Source: Nocardioides nematodiphilus (GTDB lineage Bacteria > Actinomycetota > Actinomycetes > Propionibacteriales > Nocardioidaceae). Taken from it: a DNA stretch of 64,000 bases. Positions within the stretch are counted from its first letter, which is position 1; each line of letters opens with the position of its first letter. The translations under genes and the position numbers were made by a program. Shown here in pieces: positions 28,487 to 37,379 of the stretch. The notes below the pieces were generated by a model, which was not told the origin of the DNA, made no database searches, and was given only the letters and a program-made list of their open reading frames with translations. The stretch covers positions 52,137-116,136 of the forward strand of contig NZ_JAIWOY010000011.1 of NCBI RefSeq assembly GCF_020216525.1. The letters are read 5' to 3'.

Positions 28487-29302
28487 GTGACCCCCGGAAC
28501 CCACGCAAGCCCCGACGAGAAGGCCCCCACGCCTCTCCGGCGCGCGCTGCTCGGCGTCCGATCCGGGGAGGGCCGGGGCTGGTCGCCGTGGCGGGTGGCC
28601 ACGCCCCTGGTCGTCCTGGTCTGCGGTGGCCTCTTCGTGGTCAGCGCGGTCAACAGCCACGGCACCGACCTGCGTCCGGGCCGCTACGTCGACCTCGCGG
28701 CACTGGCCGGGAGCGAGCGCAGCGACTACCAGGACCTCGAGCGCCAGGTCTCCGGCCTGCAGAAGCAGGTCACCGACCTGACCAACGCCGTCCCGGACGC
28801 GACCGTACGCAAGGCCCGCGGCGAGGCGGACGCGCTGCGCCAGCCCGCCGGGCTCACCGCCGTCGCGGGCGAGGGGGTGAGCATCACCTTATCGGACGCT
28901 CCGCGCGACCTGGTCGAGAACACCACCCTCGACCCCAACCTGCTCGTGGTGCACCAGCAGGACATCCAGGCGGTCGTCAACGCGCTGTGGGCCGGTGGTG
29001 CCCGCGCCGTCACCGTCGCCGGGCAGCGGATCGTGTCCACCACCGGCATCAAGTGCTCCGGCAGCACGGTGCTGCTGCAGGGCGTGCCCTACCCGCAGCC
29101 GTTCGTCATCCAGGCGGTCGGCGACCGCGGCGAGCTGCTCGGCGCGATCGAGGACAGCAGCTATCTCCAGACCTACCGCCGGGACGCTGCCGATCCGGCG
29201 ATCTCCGTCGGCTGGTCGGTCGACGCCGACGCCGAGGTGAAGGCGCCCGCGTACAAGGGTCTGCTCGACCTGACCTACGCCGAGCCGCTCCCCACCAGCT
29301 GA
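28487..29302 (+). CDS. DUF881 membrane-anchored protein
   Basis: The 271-residue product has a cytoplasmic N-terminus of about 40 residues, one membrane helix (ATPLVVLVCGGLFVVSAVNS), a predicted coiled coil (DLERQVSGLQKQVTDLTNAV) and a DUF881 domain with VHQQDIQAVVNALWAGGA, AVTVAGQRI and GVPYPQPFVIQAVGD segments. DUF881 proteins are usual neighbours of crgA and the pknAB operon, and structural work suggests an envelope role, but the function is unproven. The GTG at 28487 is chosen because it gives the short N-terminus before the helix. It is divergent from crgA and convergent with pknB. Confidence 0.9.
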   Translation: MTPGTHASPDEKAPTPLRRALLGVRSGEGRGWSPWRVATPLVVLVCGGLFVVSAVNSHGTDLRPGRYVDLAALAGSERSDYQDLERQVSGLQKQVTDLTNAVPDATVRKARGEADALRQPAGLTAVAGEGVSITLSDAPRDLVENTTLDPNLLVVHQQDIQAVVNALWAGGARAVTVAGQRIVSTTGIKCSGSTVLLQGVPYPQPFVIQAVGDRGELLGAIEDSSYLQTYRRDAADPAISVGWSVDADAEVKAPAYKGLLDLTYAEPLPTS

Positions 29303-29323
29303 TCAGCCTCCTGGGAGCGGCTC
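29282..29323. terminator. Hairpin between DUF881 and pknB
   Basis: An 11-bp perfect inverted repeat gagccgctccc/gggagcggctc spans the DUF881 stop codon with a 20-nt loop. It probably separates the convergent DUF881 and pknB transcripts, although no T-run is present. Confidence 0.5.
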
Positions 29324-29329
29324 CGCGGG

Positions 29330-31129
29330 CTACGGCAGCAGGCCGCCGCCGGTGGTGTCGTCGGGGCAGGTCACGGTGCCGTCGGGGTTGGTGACCGGCG
29401 CATCACAGGTCGGCGTCGCCGGGGGCGGGGTCGGCGTGGGGGTGTAGGTCGAGACCCAGATGACCACCTGTGAGCCCTGCTTCTGCGTCGTGCCGGCCTG
29501 CGGCGACTGCCGCGTGACGGTGCCGGCTGGCTCGGTCGAGGTGTTGTCGTCGGTCCGGACGGGGACGAAGCCCGCCTGCCGGATCGCCTGCTCGGCCTTC
29601 TCGACCGTCATCTTCGACACGTCCGGGACGGCCTTCGGGCCCTCAGACACGTCGAGGGTGACGGTGGTGCCGCTCTGCACGGTGGTGCCGGGCGCGGGGT
29701 TGGCCGAGAGCACCTGGCCCTTGGGCTGATCGGACTCGACGTCGTTGCGCCGCACCACCAGGCCGGCGCCGGTGAGCAGGTCCTTGGCGTCGGCGAAGCT
29801 CATCCCGGCGACCTGCTGGATGGTGACGTCGGGCTTGCCGGAGGAGAGGGTGATGCTGACGGTGGTGTTCGGGTCGGCGTACGCGCCCACCCCACCCTCG
29901 GGGGTCTGCTTGAGGACCGTGTCGGCCGCGACGGTGTCGGAGGGCTCGTAGCCCTCGATGTTCACGCTCAGGCCGGCGTCGGCGATCGCCTGACGCGCCT
30001 GGTCCTGGGTCTTGCCGACCACGTTCGGCACCGCCACCTGGCCGTTGCCGTCGCTGAACATCCGCGGCAGGAAGAACGCGCCGGCCGCGATGATCGCGAG
30101 CACGATCAGCGCCATCGCGATGAGGAGCCCCGTACGGGGGCCGGATCGCTCCTCCTCGTCGACGGCGTTGCTCATCGGCACCACGCTCGTCTGCGAGACG
30201 ACCTGGGTCGCGGCGGTGGCGGGGCCGGGCTCGGGGGCCACCACCGGGGCGACGGCCTCGACCGGACGCCCGGCGAGGTAGCGCTCGATGTCGTTGCGCA
30301 TCGCGGCCGCCGACTGATAGCGGTCCTCGACGCGCTTGGCGAGCGACTTCATCACGATGGTGTCGATCGCGGCCGGCAGCGCCGTGTCGTGGGTCGACGG
30401 CGGAGAGGCCTGCTCGCGGACGTGCTGGTAGGCGACCGAGACGGGGGAGTCGCCGACGAACGGCGGCCGGCCGGTGAGCAGCTCGTAGAGCAGGCAGCCG
30501 GCCGAGTAGACGTCGGAGCGGGAGTCGACGGTCTCGCCGCGGGCCTGCTCGGGGGAGAGGTACTGCGCGGTGCCGACGACCGCGGCGGTCTGCGTCATCG
30601 TCTGGTGCGAGTCGGCGATCGCACGGGCGATGCCGAAGTCCATCACCTTCACGTCGCCGCTCGGCGTCAGCATGACGTTCCCGGGCTTGATGTCGCGGTG
30701 GATGATCCCCGCGCGATGGCTGTAGTCGAGCGCGGAGAGCACGTCGGAGGTGATCTCCAGGGCGCGCTCGGGCAGGATCTTGCGCCCCTCGCGCAGGATG
30801 TCGCGCAGGGTGCGGCCGGCGACGTACTCCATCACGATGTAGGGCTGGGCGACGGCGCCACCGGCGTGGTCGCCGGCGACCGGCTCCTCGCCGGTGTCGT
30901 ACACCGAGACGATCGCCGGGTGGTTGAGGCTGGCGGAGGACTGCGCCTCGCGGCGGAAGCGGGCCTGGAAGGTGGCGTCGCTGGCCAGGTCGGTGCGCAG
31001 GCGCTTGACCGCGACGATCCGGCCGAGACGGGTGTCGGTGCCCTTGCGGACCTCCGCCATCCCGCCGCGGCCGAGGAGCTCGCCGAGCTCGTATCGGCCA
31101 CCGACGATGGTGGGCTCAGGCTGGACCAT
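29330..31129 (-). CDS. pknB: PASTA-domain Ser/Thr protein kinase PknB
   Basis: PknB senses peptidoglycan or lipid II fragments through its PASTA domains and phosphorylates cell-wall and division proteins. The 599-residue protein has a kinase domain with GRGGMAEV glycine loop, VAVKRL lysine, IIHRDIKPGNV catalytic loop and VMDFGIAR DFG motif. A membrane helix lies at about 335-355. Three PASTA domains follow (about 364-430, 434-497, 500-560). The C-terminal extracellular tail is Thr/Pro rich and holds two cysteines (about 575 and 588) that may form a disulfide. Mycobacterial PknB has four PASTA units, so this one is shorter. It is last in the operon, 2 bp after pknA. Confidence 0.96.
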   Translation of the reverse strand: MVQPEPTIVGGRYELGELLGRGGMAEVRKGTDTRLGRIVAVKRLRTDLASDATFQARFRREAQSSASLNHPAIVSVYDTGEEPVAGDHAGGAVAQPYIVMEYVAGRTLRDILREGRKILPERALEITSDVLSALDYSHRAGIIHRDIKPGNVMLTPSGDVKVMDFGIARAIADSHQTMTQTAAVVGTAQYLSPEQARGETVDSRSDVYSAGCLLYELLTGRPPFVGDSPVSVAYQHVREQASPPSTHDTALPAAIDTIVMKSLAKRVEDRYQSAAAMRNDIERYLAGRPVEAVAPVVAPEPGPATAATQVVSQTSVVPMSNAVDEEERSGPRTGLLIAMALIVLAIIAAGAFFLPRMFSDGNGQVAVPNVVGKTQDQARQAIADAGLSVNIEGYEPSDTVAADTVLKQTPEGGVGAYADPNTTVSITLSSGKPDVTIQQVAGMSFADAKDLLTGAGLVVRRNDVESDQPKGQVLSANPAPGTTVQSGTTVTLDVSEGPKAVPDVSKMTVEKAEQAIRQAGFVPVRTDDNTSTEPAGTVTRQSPQAGTTQKQGSQVVIWVSTYTPTPTPPPATPTCDAPVTNPDGTVTCPDDTTGGGLLP

Positions 31130-31131
31130 GG

Positions 31132-32670
31132 TCAGGCTCCCGGGCTACTCAGTGGTGCGGCACCCGGCACGGTCGTCTCCGCGGCGGGTGTGGTCGCCGG
31201 CGCGGCAGGCGTCGGGGACGGGGTCGGCGTGGGGGTCGGGGTGGGGGTGGGCGTCGGCTTCGGCGTGGGCTTGGGCGTCGGCGTCGGGGACGGCGTGGGG
31301 GTGGGGCTCTTCTTGGGTGCCGCCCCGTAGTAGTCGACCGTCACCCGGTCGCCCTCGGCCAGGCCGGTGGTCGGGGAGACGGAGATGACCGAGTCGTCGT
31401 GGTGGGAGCCGTCGTTGGGCTGCTGGACAGGATGCGGGCGCAGGCCCAGCGCGCGCAGGTCCGCCAGCACGTCGTCGATGTTGCGGCCGACGTAGTCCGT
31501 CTCCTCGAGCGTGATCTCCGAGGGGCTCGCGGTCGGGCTCGGCGGCTCGGTGGTCGCCGTCGGCGTGGGGCTCGCGGTCGGAGTGTCGGTGGGCGGCGGC
31601 GTCGAGCCGCCACGCAGCACCAGCCAGGCCACCAGCGCGACCGCGGCCAGCGCCAGGACCAGGAAGACGAGCAGCAGAACGTTGAGCCAGTTGCGCTGCG
31701 GCTCTTCCTCGTACGGGATGGCCGCGATCGGCCCGGTCGGCGGCACCGCCTCGCCGACCACCTGGGTCGCATCCGTCGCCATCGCGCCCGCTGCGCCTGC
31801 CGCGCCGACGGGGACGGCGATGCCGTTGGCCGGGGTGTCGGTACGGCCACTGCCGACGCCGCGCAGGGCGGCGGTGAACGCGGCTGCGTCCGGGAACCGG
31901 TCACGCGGATCCTTGGCGAGTGCCTGGGTCACCACCCGGGCGAGATCGGCAGGTACGGAGTCGGGCAGCGGCGGCACCGGGTCGTGCAGGTGCGCCAGCG
32001 CGGTCGCGACCGGCGTCTCCTTCTGGAACGGGCGGTGGCCAGTCAGGCACTCGAAGGCGACCACGCCGAGGGAGTAGACGTCGGAGGCAGGGCTCGCCTG
32101 CTCGCCGCGGGCCTGCTCGGGGGAGAGGTACTGCGGGGTGCCCATCACCTGGCCGGTGCCGGTGATCGCGGCGGTGGAGGCCGCGCGGGCGATGCCGAAG
32201 TCGGTCACCTTGACCTCGCGCTCCGGCGTGACCAGCAGGTTGCCCGGCTTCACGTCGCGGTGCACGATGCCGGCGCGGTGGGCGGCGGCGAGCGCGTCGC
32301 CGGCCTGGCCCAGCAGGTCGCGCACGACCGCAGGGTCCATCGGCTGCCCGTCGCGCAGCAGCGAGGACAGCGGCTGGCCGTCGACCAGCTCCATCACGAG
32401 GTACGGGCGCAGGAGTCCCGAGGCCGTCGGCATCTCGCCGACGTCGTAGACGGCCGCCACGTGCGGGTGGTGCAGCGCGGCGGCGTGCCGCGCCTCGGAG
32501 TCGAAGCGGGCTCGGTTGACCGGGTCGTCGGCGTACTCCGGCTTCAGCAGCTTGATGGCCACCGGGCGGTCGAGCGCGGTATCGGTGGCGCGATAGACCT
32601 CGCCCATCCCACCGGTCGCGATCAGCTCACCGAAGACATAGCGCCCGGGGCTCGGCTGGTTGGTCGTCAC
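31132..32670 (-). CDS. pknA: Ser/Thr protein kinase PknA with one PASTA-like domain
   Basis: PknA works with PknB to control growth and septation. The 512-residue protein has a kinase domain (TGGMGEVYRA loop, Lys40, GIVHRDVKPGNLL and VTDFGIARA), a membrane helix at about 329-352 and a single PASTA-like unit at about 386-449 (TDYVGRNIDDVLADLRALGL). It ends in an extracellular Thr-Pro repeat tail. Mycobacterial PknA has no PASTA, so this architecture is an actinobacterial variant. The GTG at 32670 overlaps the pbpA stop by 4 bp; the open frame further upstream is out-of-register coding of pbpA. Confidence 0.95.
   Translation of the reverse strand: MTTNQPSPGRYVFGELIATGGMGEVYRATDTALDRPVAIKLLKPEYADDPVNRARFDSEARHAAALHHPHVAAVYDVGEMPTASGLLRPYLVMELVDGQPLSSLLRDGQPMDPAVVRDLLGQAGDALAAAHRAGIVHRDVKPGNLLVTPEREVKVTDFGIARAASTAAITGTGQVMGTPQYLSPEQARGEQASPASDVYSLGVVAFECLTGHRPFQKETPVATALAHLHDPVPPLPDSVPADLARVVTQALAKDPRDRFPDAAAFTAALRGVGSGRTDTPANGIAVPVGAAGAAGAMATDATQVVGEAVPPTGPIAAIPYEEEPQRNWLNVLLLVFLVLALAAVALVAWLVLRGGSTPPPTDTPTASPTPTATTEPPSPTASPSEITLEETDYVGRNIDDVLADLRALGLRPHPVQQPNDGSHHDDSVISVSPTTGLAEGDRVTVDYYGAAPKKSPTPTPSPTPTPKPTPKPTPTPTPTPTPTPSPTPAAPATTPAAETTVPGAAPLSSPGA
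31195..31325. repeat. Thr-Pro codon repeat in pknA
   Basis: A low-complexity stretch rich in ggcgtnggg words encodes alternating Pro-Thr/Lys/Ser residues of the PknA extracellular tail. Such purine-biased tracts can expand or contract by slippage. No comparable tract occurs elsewhere in the operon. Confidence 0.8.
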
Positions 32671-34148
32671 GGGTTGATCACCGCTTCCATCATCGCCTTG
32701 GCGATCGGGCCGCCGAGAGCGCCGCCGGCGATCTCGTCGCGGCTGGTGTTGCTGGACTCCACGAGGACCGCCACGGCGATCTTCGGGTTGTCGGCCGGCG
32801 CGAACCCGGTGAACCAGGCGTACGGGGGGCGCTCGGCCGTGGACTGTGCGGTGCCGGTCTTGCCGGCGACCTGGACGCCCGGGATCCGGGCGGGTGTGCC
32901 GGTGCCCTGGTCGACGACCGAGGTCATCATCTGGGTCAGCATGCCCGCCGTGCGCGGCGAGACCGCGGTGGAGAGCTCGGTCGGGTTGGTCTGGTCGAGG
33001 ACGTCGAGGTCGCTGGAGGTGATCCGGTCCACGACGTACGGCGTCATCACGACACCGTGGTTGGCGATTCCGGAGGAGACCATCGCCATCTGCAGCGGGG
33101 TCGCGGCGACCTCGTACTGGCCGATCGCGGACTGCGCACGCAGCGGCGGCGACAGCGTCGTCGGGAAGCGGCTGGTGGCCTGGCCCGACAGGTCGGTGAG
33201 GTAGGTCTGGCCGAAGCCGAACTTCTCGGCCTGCTTGCGCAGCTGCGCGTCGGTTAGCTTGAGGCCGACGCCGGCGAAGGCGACGTTGCACGAGCGGTCC
33301 AGCGCCCGGGTGAGCGTCACCTGGTCGCCACCACAGGGGATGTTGTTCTCGTTGTGCAGCACGTGGCTGGTCTGCGGCAGCTTCAGCGAGGCGCGGCCGT
33401 CGACCATCGAGTCCGGCGTCATGCCGAGGTCCTCCATCGCGGCCGCGGCGGTGACCAGCTTGAAGGTCGAGCCCGGCGGCAGGGTGGTCTGGATGGCGCG
33501 GTTGAGCAGCGGCTGCGCCGGGTCCTTGAGCAGCCGCTCGTACGCCTTGGTGGAGGCCGTCACGTCGTGGTCGGCCATCTCGTTGGGGTCGAAGCTGGGC
33601 GTGGAGACCATCGCCAGGATCCGGCCGGTGCTCGGCTCGATCGCGACCGCTGCGCCCTCGACGCCGTCGCCCAGCGCCTTGAAGCCGTTGAATGCGGCGT
33701 CCTGGACGGCCGGGTCGATGGTCAGCTCGACGTTGCCGCCCTTGGGGTCGGTGTTGTTCACCAGGTCGATCAGGCGACGGACGAAGAGGCGCGAGTCGTC
33801 CCCGGAGAGCACCTGGTTCTGGCTGTGCTCGATGCCGGTCTGGGAGTAGTAGGAGAAGTAGCCGGTGACCGGCGCGTACTCCTTGCTCTTGGGGTACACC
33901 CGCTGGAACTTGAACTGGTCCTTCGACGGCACGCTGTGCGCGACCGCGGTCTTCCCGGCCAGGATCGCGCCGCGCTGGCGGGAGAACGCCGCCTGGACGA
34001 CGCGCCGGTTGCGAGCGTCGTCGTTGAGGTCCTTCGCCTTCACGAACTGCAGGTAGGTCGCATTGGCCATCAGCGCCAGGAAGAGCACCAGGAAGAAGAC
34101 GCTGAGGGTGCGGACCGGGCGGTTCATGCCGCCGTTCATCACCGTCAC
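32667..34148 (-). CDS. pbpA: Penicillin-binding protein PbpA (class B transpeptidase)
   Basis: PbpA is a monofunctional D,D-transpeptidase cross-linking peptidoglycan, the partner of the RodA glycosyltransferase. The 493-residue protein has an N-terminal membrane anchor (LSVFFLVLFLALMANATYLQF) and the dimerisation region starting NRRVVQAAFSRQRG. The transpeptidase motifs are SxxK (Ser in PGSTFKLV), SxN (SCN in RSCNVAF) and KTGT. An internal CGG-type cysteine pair (NIPCGGD and SCN) is present. The GTG at 34148 overlaps the rodA stop (GTGA) and has an upstream ggtgagg; a start at MNRPVRT (34127) is also possible. Confidence 0.95.
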   Translation of the reverse strand: MTVMNGGMNRPVRTLSVFFLVLFLALMANATYLQFVKAKDLNDDARNRRVVQAAFSRQRGAILAGKTAVAHSVPSKDQFKFQRVYPKSKEYAPVTGYFSYYSQTGIEHSQNQVLSGDDSRLFVRRLIDLVNNTDPKGGNVELTIDPAVQDAAFNGFKALGDGVEGAAVAIEPSTGRILAMVSTPSFDPNEMADHDVTASTKAYERLLKDPAQPLLNRAIQTTLPPGSTFKLVTAAAAMEDLGMTPDSMVDGRASLKLPQTSHVLHNENNIPCGGDQVTLTRALDRSCNVAFAGVGLKLTDAQLRKQAEKFGFGQTYLTDLSGQATSRFPTTLSPPLRAQSAIGQYEVAATPLQMAMVSSGIANHGVVMTPYVVDRITSSDLDVLDQTNPTELSTAVSPRTAGMLTQMMTSVVDQGTGTPARIPGVQVAGKTGTAQSTAERPPYAWFTGFAPADNPKIAVAVLVESSNTSRDEIAGGALGGPIAKAMMEAVINP

Positions 34149-35542
34149 GAGGGCAGCCTCACCATCTGCGTGGTCGCCTCGCCCGGGTCGAAGGAGAAGT
34201 CCGGGAGCGGGCGGCGCGCGTGGTCCGAGACGCGCAGCAGCAACGCCACGATCACCCAGTTCGCGACCAGGCTCGAGCCGCCGTACGAGAGGAACGGGGT
34301 GGTCAGGCCGGTGAGCGGGATCAGCCGGGTCACGCCACCGATGACGACGAAGACCTGCAGCGCGAACGACGCGGCCAGACCGACGGCGAGCAGCTTGCCG
34401 AAGTCGTCGCGGCAGATGATCGCGGTGCGCAGGCCGCGCTCGACGATGAGGCCGTAGCAGAGGATGACCGCCAGCACGGTCGTCAGGCCGAGCTCCTCGC
34501 CGATGGCGCCCATGATGAAGTCGGAGTTGGCGAAGGAGATCCGGTAGGGGGAGCCGTTGCCGAAGCCGCGACCCAGCAGGCCGCCCCAGGCCATCCCGAA
34601 CATCGACTCGACCAGCTGGTCGGAGTGGGGTCCGGTGGCGGTCTGGTAGTGGTCGAAGGGATGCAGCCAGATGTCGACGCGGGCGGTCACGTGCGGGATG
34701 AAGCGCGAGGCGACGAGAGCGCCGCCGAGGAAGAGCCCGCCGCCGACGACGATCCAGCCGCGACGCTCGGTCGCGATGTAGAGCATGATCACGAAGAGCC
34801 CGAAGAAGAGCAGGCTCGAGCCGAGGTCGCTCTGCCGTACGAGGATGGCGAGGCTGATCAGCCACATCGCCAGGATGGGGCCGAGGTCGCGACCGCGCGG
34901 CAGGTCGATGCCGGCGATCCGGCGCCCGGCCAGCGCGAGCGCGTCGCGGTGCAGCACCAGGTAGCCGGCGAACGTGATGACCAGCAGGACCTTGGCGACC
35001 TCACCGGGCTGGAAGCTCATCGAGCCGACGTGGATCCAGATCCGGGCGCCGTTCACGCTCTTGCCGATGCCGGGCAGCATCGGCAGGAGCAGCAGCACGA
35101 CCGCGCCCAGGCCGCAGGTGTAGGTGAACCGCTGCATGATCCGGTGGTCGCGCAGGCTCACCAGGGTGATGGCGAACAGGATCACGCCGATCGTCATCCA
35201 GATCAGCTGCTGACGGGCGTAGCCGTCGTTCTGGGTCGCGCCGGCGGCCAGGTCGAGGCGGTGGATGACCGCCAGCCCGAGGCCGTTGAGCATCGCGACC
35301 AGGGGGAGCAGCACCGGGTCGGCGTACGGGGCGACCATCCGGACGACCACATGGGCGCCGATGATCAGCGCCGCCAGCCAGCCGCCGTAGCCGACGATCC
35401 CGGCCGGGACCTGCTGGTCGACGCCGAGACCGACCGCGGCGTAGCCGCCGATGCCGACGACGAGGCTGAGGATGAGCAGGAAGAGCTCCGCGCCCCGGCG
35501 ACGCCGGTGCACGAACTCGCGGGCCCAGGTCTGCGCGCTCAT
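34145..35542 (-). CDS. rodA: RodA/FtsW-family (SEDS) peptidoglycan glycosyltransferase
   Basis: SEDS proteins polymerise lipid II with a class B PBP. The 465-residue protein has about ten membrane helices and the SEDS signatures: NGARIWIHVGSMSFQPGEVAK, the catalytic-type VRQSDLGSSLLFFG segment containing the essential Asp, and GEELGLTTV and LPLTGLTTPFLSYGGSSLVAN-type C-terminal elements. Its pairing with pbpA in the pstP-rodA-pbpA-pknA-pknB order identifies it as RodA rather than divisome FtsW. The ATG at 35542 overlaps the pstP stop by 4 bp. Confidence 0.95.
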   Translation of the reverse strand: MSAQTWAREFVHRRRRGAELFLLILSLVVGIGGYAAVGLGVDQQVPAGIVGYGGWLAALIIGAHVVVRMVAPYADPVLLPLVAMLNGLGLAVIHRLDLAAGATQNDGYARQQLIWMTIGVILFAITLVSLRDHRIMQRFTYTCGLGAVVLLLLPMLPGIGKSVNGARIWIHVGSMSFQPGEVAKVLLVITFAGYLVLHRDALALAGRRIAGIDLPRGRDLGPILAMWLISLAILVRQSDLGSSLLFFGLFVIMLYIATERRGWIVVGGGLFLGGALVASRFIPHVTARVDIWLHPFDHYQTATGPHSDQLVESMFGMAWGGLLGRGFGNGSPYRISFANSDFIMGAIGEELGLTTVLAVILCYGLIVERGLRTAIICRDDFGKLLAVGLAASFALQVFVVIGGVTRLIPLTGLTTPFLSYGGSSLVANWVIVALLLRVSDHARRPLPDFSFDPGEATTQMVRLPS

Positions 35543-36900
35543 GCGCAGCCGCTGCCCGGGGTCGAGGCGGTGCAGAGCAGCTCCTGGACCTTCGTCCGGG
35601 CCTGCTCGAGCGAGTCGCGATGGATGCCGTCGCGGATCTGGTCGGCGTAGGTGTCGGGGAGCTGGCCGACCTCGAGGTCGCTGGTCTGGTAGGCGGTGGA
35701 GAGGTCGAAGCCGAGGAGCGTGGTGTGCACGCCGCGGAAGATCGTGACCTTGCCGTCCTGCTCGCCGACGTACCACTGCTTCTGCGTCCACGACCATCCG
35801 GCCGCGGCGACGATCCAGACCAGGCCGACGACCAGCAGCAGGGCGAGGATGCCGCGGATCCAGGCGCGGGCGCCGCCCCGGTGCGGCTGGAGGGCGTAGC
35901 GGCGTCGCTCGGCGTCGAGGGGGTCGTTGGCGATCGCCTCGGCCGGGACCTCGCCGGAGCCCACGGCGGCGGCCGCCGCCTCGGCGCGAACCGTCGCCGC
36001 CGCGTCGGGCTCCAGGAGCTCGGCGTTGATCGGCTCGAGCTCGCCGGTGTCGCCGTTGCGGTGTCCACGGAAGAGGGACGTACGGGCGGTGAGCGGGGCG
36101 CGCTTGCGCAGCTCGGCGGCGGCGCCGACCAGCAGCGGCGTCGGCACCTCCTCCGCGGCGTCGGCGGTCTCCGCGTCGAGCGCGTCGGCCACGATGCAGG
36201 TGACGTTGTCGGTGGTGCCGGCCTCCAGGCTGGCGCGGGTGAGCTCGACCGCCGCGTAGTCGGGAGTGCCGGTGGCGAGGATGTCGGCCAGGCGGCCGTC
36301 GTCGAGCGAGGCGGTGATGCCGTCGCTGCACAGCATCAGCCGGTCACCGGCCTGGAGCCGGATGATGAAGAGGTCGGGCTCGATGTCGCGGGTGCCGTCG
36401 ATCGCCTGGAGGATCAGGTTGCGGTGCGGATGGATCCGCGCCTCGGCCTCGGTGATCCGGCCCTCGTCGATCAGGGTCTGCACGAACGTGTGGTCGTGGG
36501 TGACCTGGCTGATGTGGCCGTCGCGGAAGAGGTAGCCGCGCGAGTCGCCGACGTGCCCGACGGCGATCATCTCGCCGTCGAAGAGCGCGATCGTGGCGGT
36601 GGTGCTGGTGCCGGCCAGCGCCGGGTCGTGGTCGACCAGCTCGCCGATCCGGTCGTGGGCGCGGTGGAGGGCGCCGGCGACCAGGCCGAGCAGCTCCTCC
36701 TCCGTGTGCTCGGGGACCGGGGGAGCGTCGAGCCGGCGCAGCTGGCCGATCGCGGTCGCGCTGGCGATGTCGCCGCGGGCCGCGCCGCCGACGCCGTCGC
36801 ACACGGTCAGCAGCCAGGGCCCCGCGTAGCCGGAGTCCTGGTTGTCCTTGCGCACCCGTCCCACGTCGGAGACGGCGGCGTAGCGGAGTCGGAGCGTCAC
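35539..36900 (-). CDS. pstP: PP2C-type Ser/Thr protein phosphatase PstP
   Basis: PstP is the single Ser/Thr phosphatase that reverses PknA/PknB phosphorylation. The 453-residue protein has the PP2C metal-binding motifs SDVGRVRKDNQD, VCDGVGG, GHVGDSRGYLF and LCSDGITASLDD, with DNVTCIV near the end of the catalytic domain (about residue 235). A long linker leads to a membrane helix (WIRGILALLLVVGLVWIVAA) and an extracytoplasmic domain of about 90 residues with two C-terminal cysteines. The GTG at 36900 overlaps fhaB by 4 bp. Confidence 0.95.
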   Translation of the reverse strand: MTLRLRYAAVSDVGRVRKDNQDSGYAGPWLLTVCDGVGGAARGDIASATAIGQLRRLDAPPVPEHTEEELLGLVAGALHRAHDRIGELVDHDPALAGTSTTATIALFDGEMIAVGHVGDSRGYLFRDGHISQVTHDHTFVQTLIDEGRITEAEARIHPHRNLILQAIDGTRDIEPDLFIIRLQAGDRLMLCSDGITASLDDGRLADILATGTPDYAAVELTRASLEAGTTDNVTCIVADALDAETADAAEEVPTPLLVGAAAELRKRAPLTARTSLFRGHRNGDTGELEPINAELLEPDAAATVRAEAAAAAVGSGEVPAEAIANDPLDAERRRYALQPHRGGARAWIRGILALLLVVGLVWIVAAAGWSWTQKQWYVGEQDGKVTIFRGVHTTLLGFDLSTAYQTSDLEVGQLPDTYADQIRDGIHRDSLEQARTKVQELLCTASTPGSGCA

Positions 36901-37370
36901 TTGCGCAGCTCCAGGATGGTCTTCCCGATCCGTACGCGGGTGCCGACCGCGATCGCGGTCGGCTGGTTGATCCGGACGCTGCCGATGTAGGTGCCGTTGG
37001 TGGACCCGAGGTCCTCGACGAACCACTGGTCACCGCTCGAGGCGATCCGGGCGTGCCGGGTGGAGACGTAGTCGTCGTCGAGCACGATCGCGGCGTCCGC
37101 GCCGCGGCCGATCAGGATCGGCGCCTGGCTCAGGTCGGCGCGCTCGCCCTGGCTGCGACCCTCGACGACCAGCACATGGGTGGGTGCGCCGCGGCGCGGC
37201 TTGGCCGGCTTGGCGCGGCTCCACCTGCTGCGGGCCTCGCTCGACGCGGTCGGCTCCTCGACGCGGGCGCCGAAGAGGTCGGAGCGGACCACGCCGACGG
37301 CACTGAGCACGAAGATCCACAGCACCGCCAGGAAGGCGACCCGGATGAGGAAGAGAGTCAGTTCGGACAT
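36897..37370 (-). CDS. fhaB: FHA-domain protein FhaB (FipA)
   Basis: FhaB binds phosphothreonine proteins and links PknA/B signalling to the divisome and elongasome. The 157-residue product has an N-terminal membrane helix (LFLIRVAFLAVLWIFVLSAV), a basic linker, and a C-terminal FHA domain at about 83-157 with the phosphopeptide-binding motifs ILIGRGADA, STRHARI and DLGSTNGTYI. It lies between fhaA (9 bp upstream) and pstP (4-bp overlap), the usual order. Confidence 0.95.
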   Translation of the reverse strand: MSELTLFLIRVAFLAVLWIFVLSAVGVVRSDLFGARVEEPTASSEARSRWSRAKPAKPRRGAPTHVLVVEGRSQGERADLSQAPILIGRGADAAIVLDDDYVSTRHARIASSGDQWFVEDLGSTNGTYIGSVRINQPTAIAVGTRVRIGKTILELRK

Positions 37371-37379
37371 CGAGGCAGG

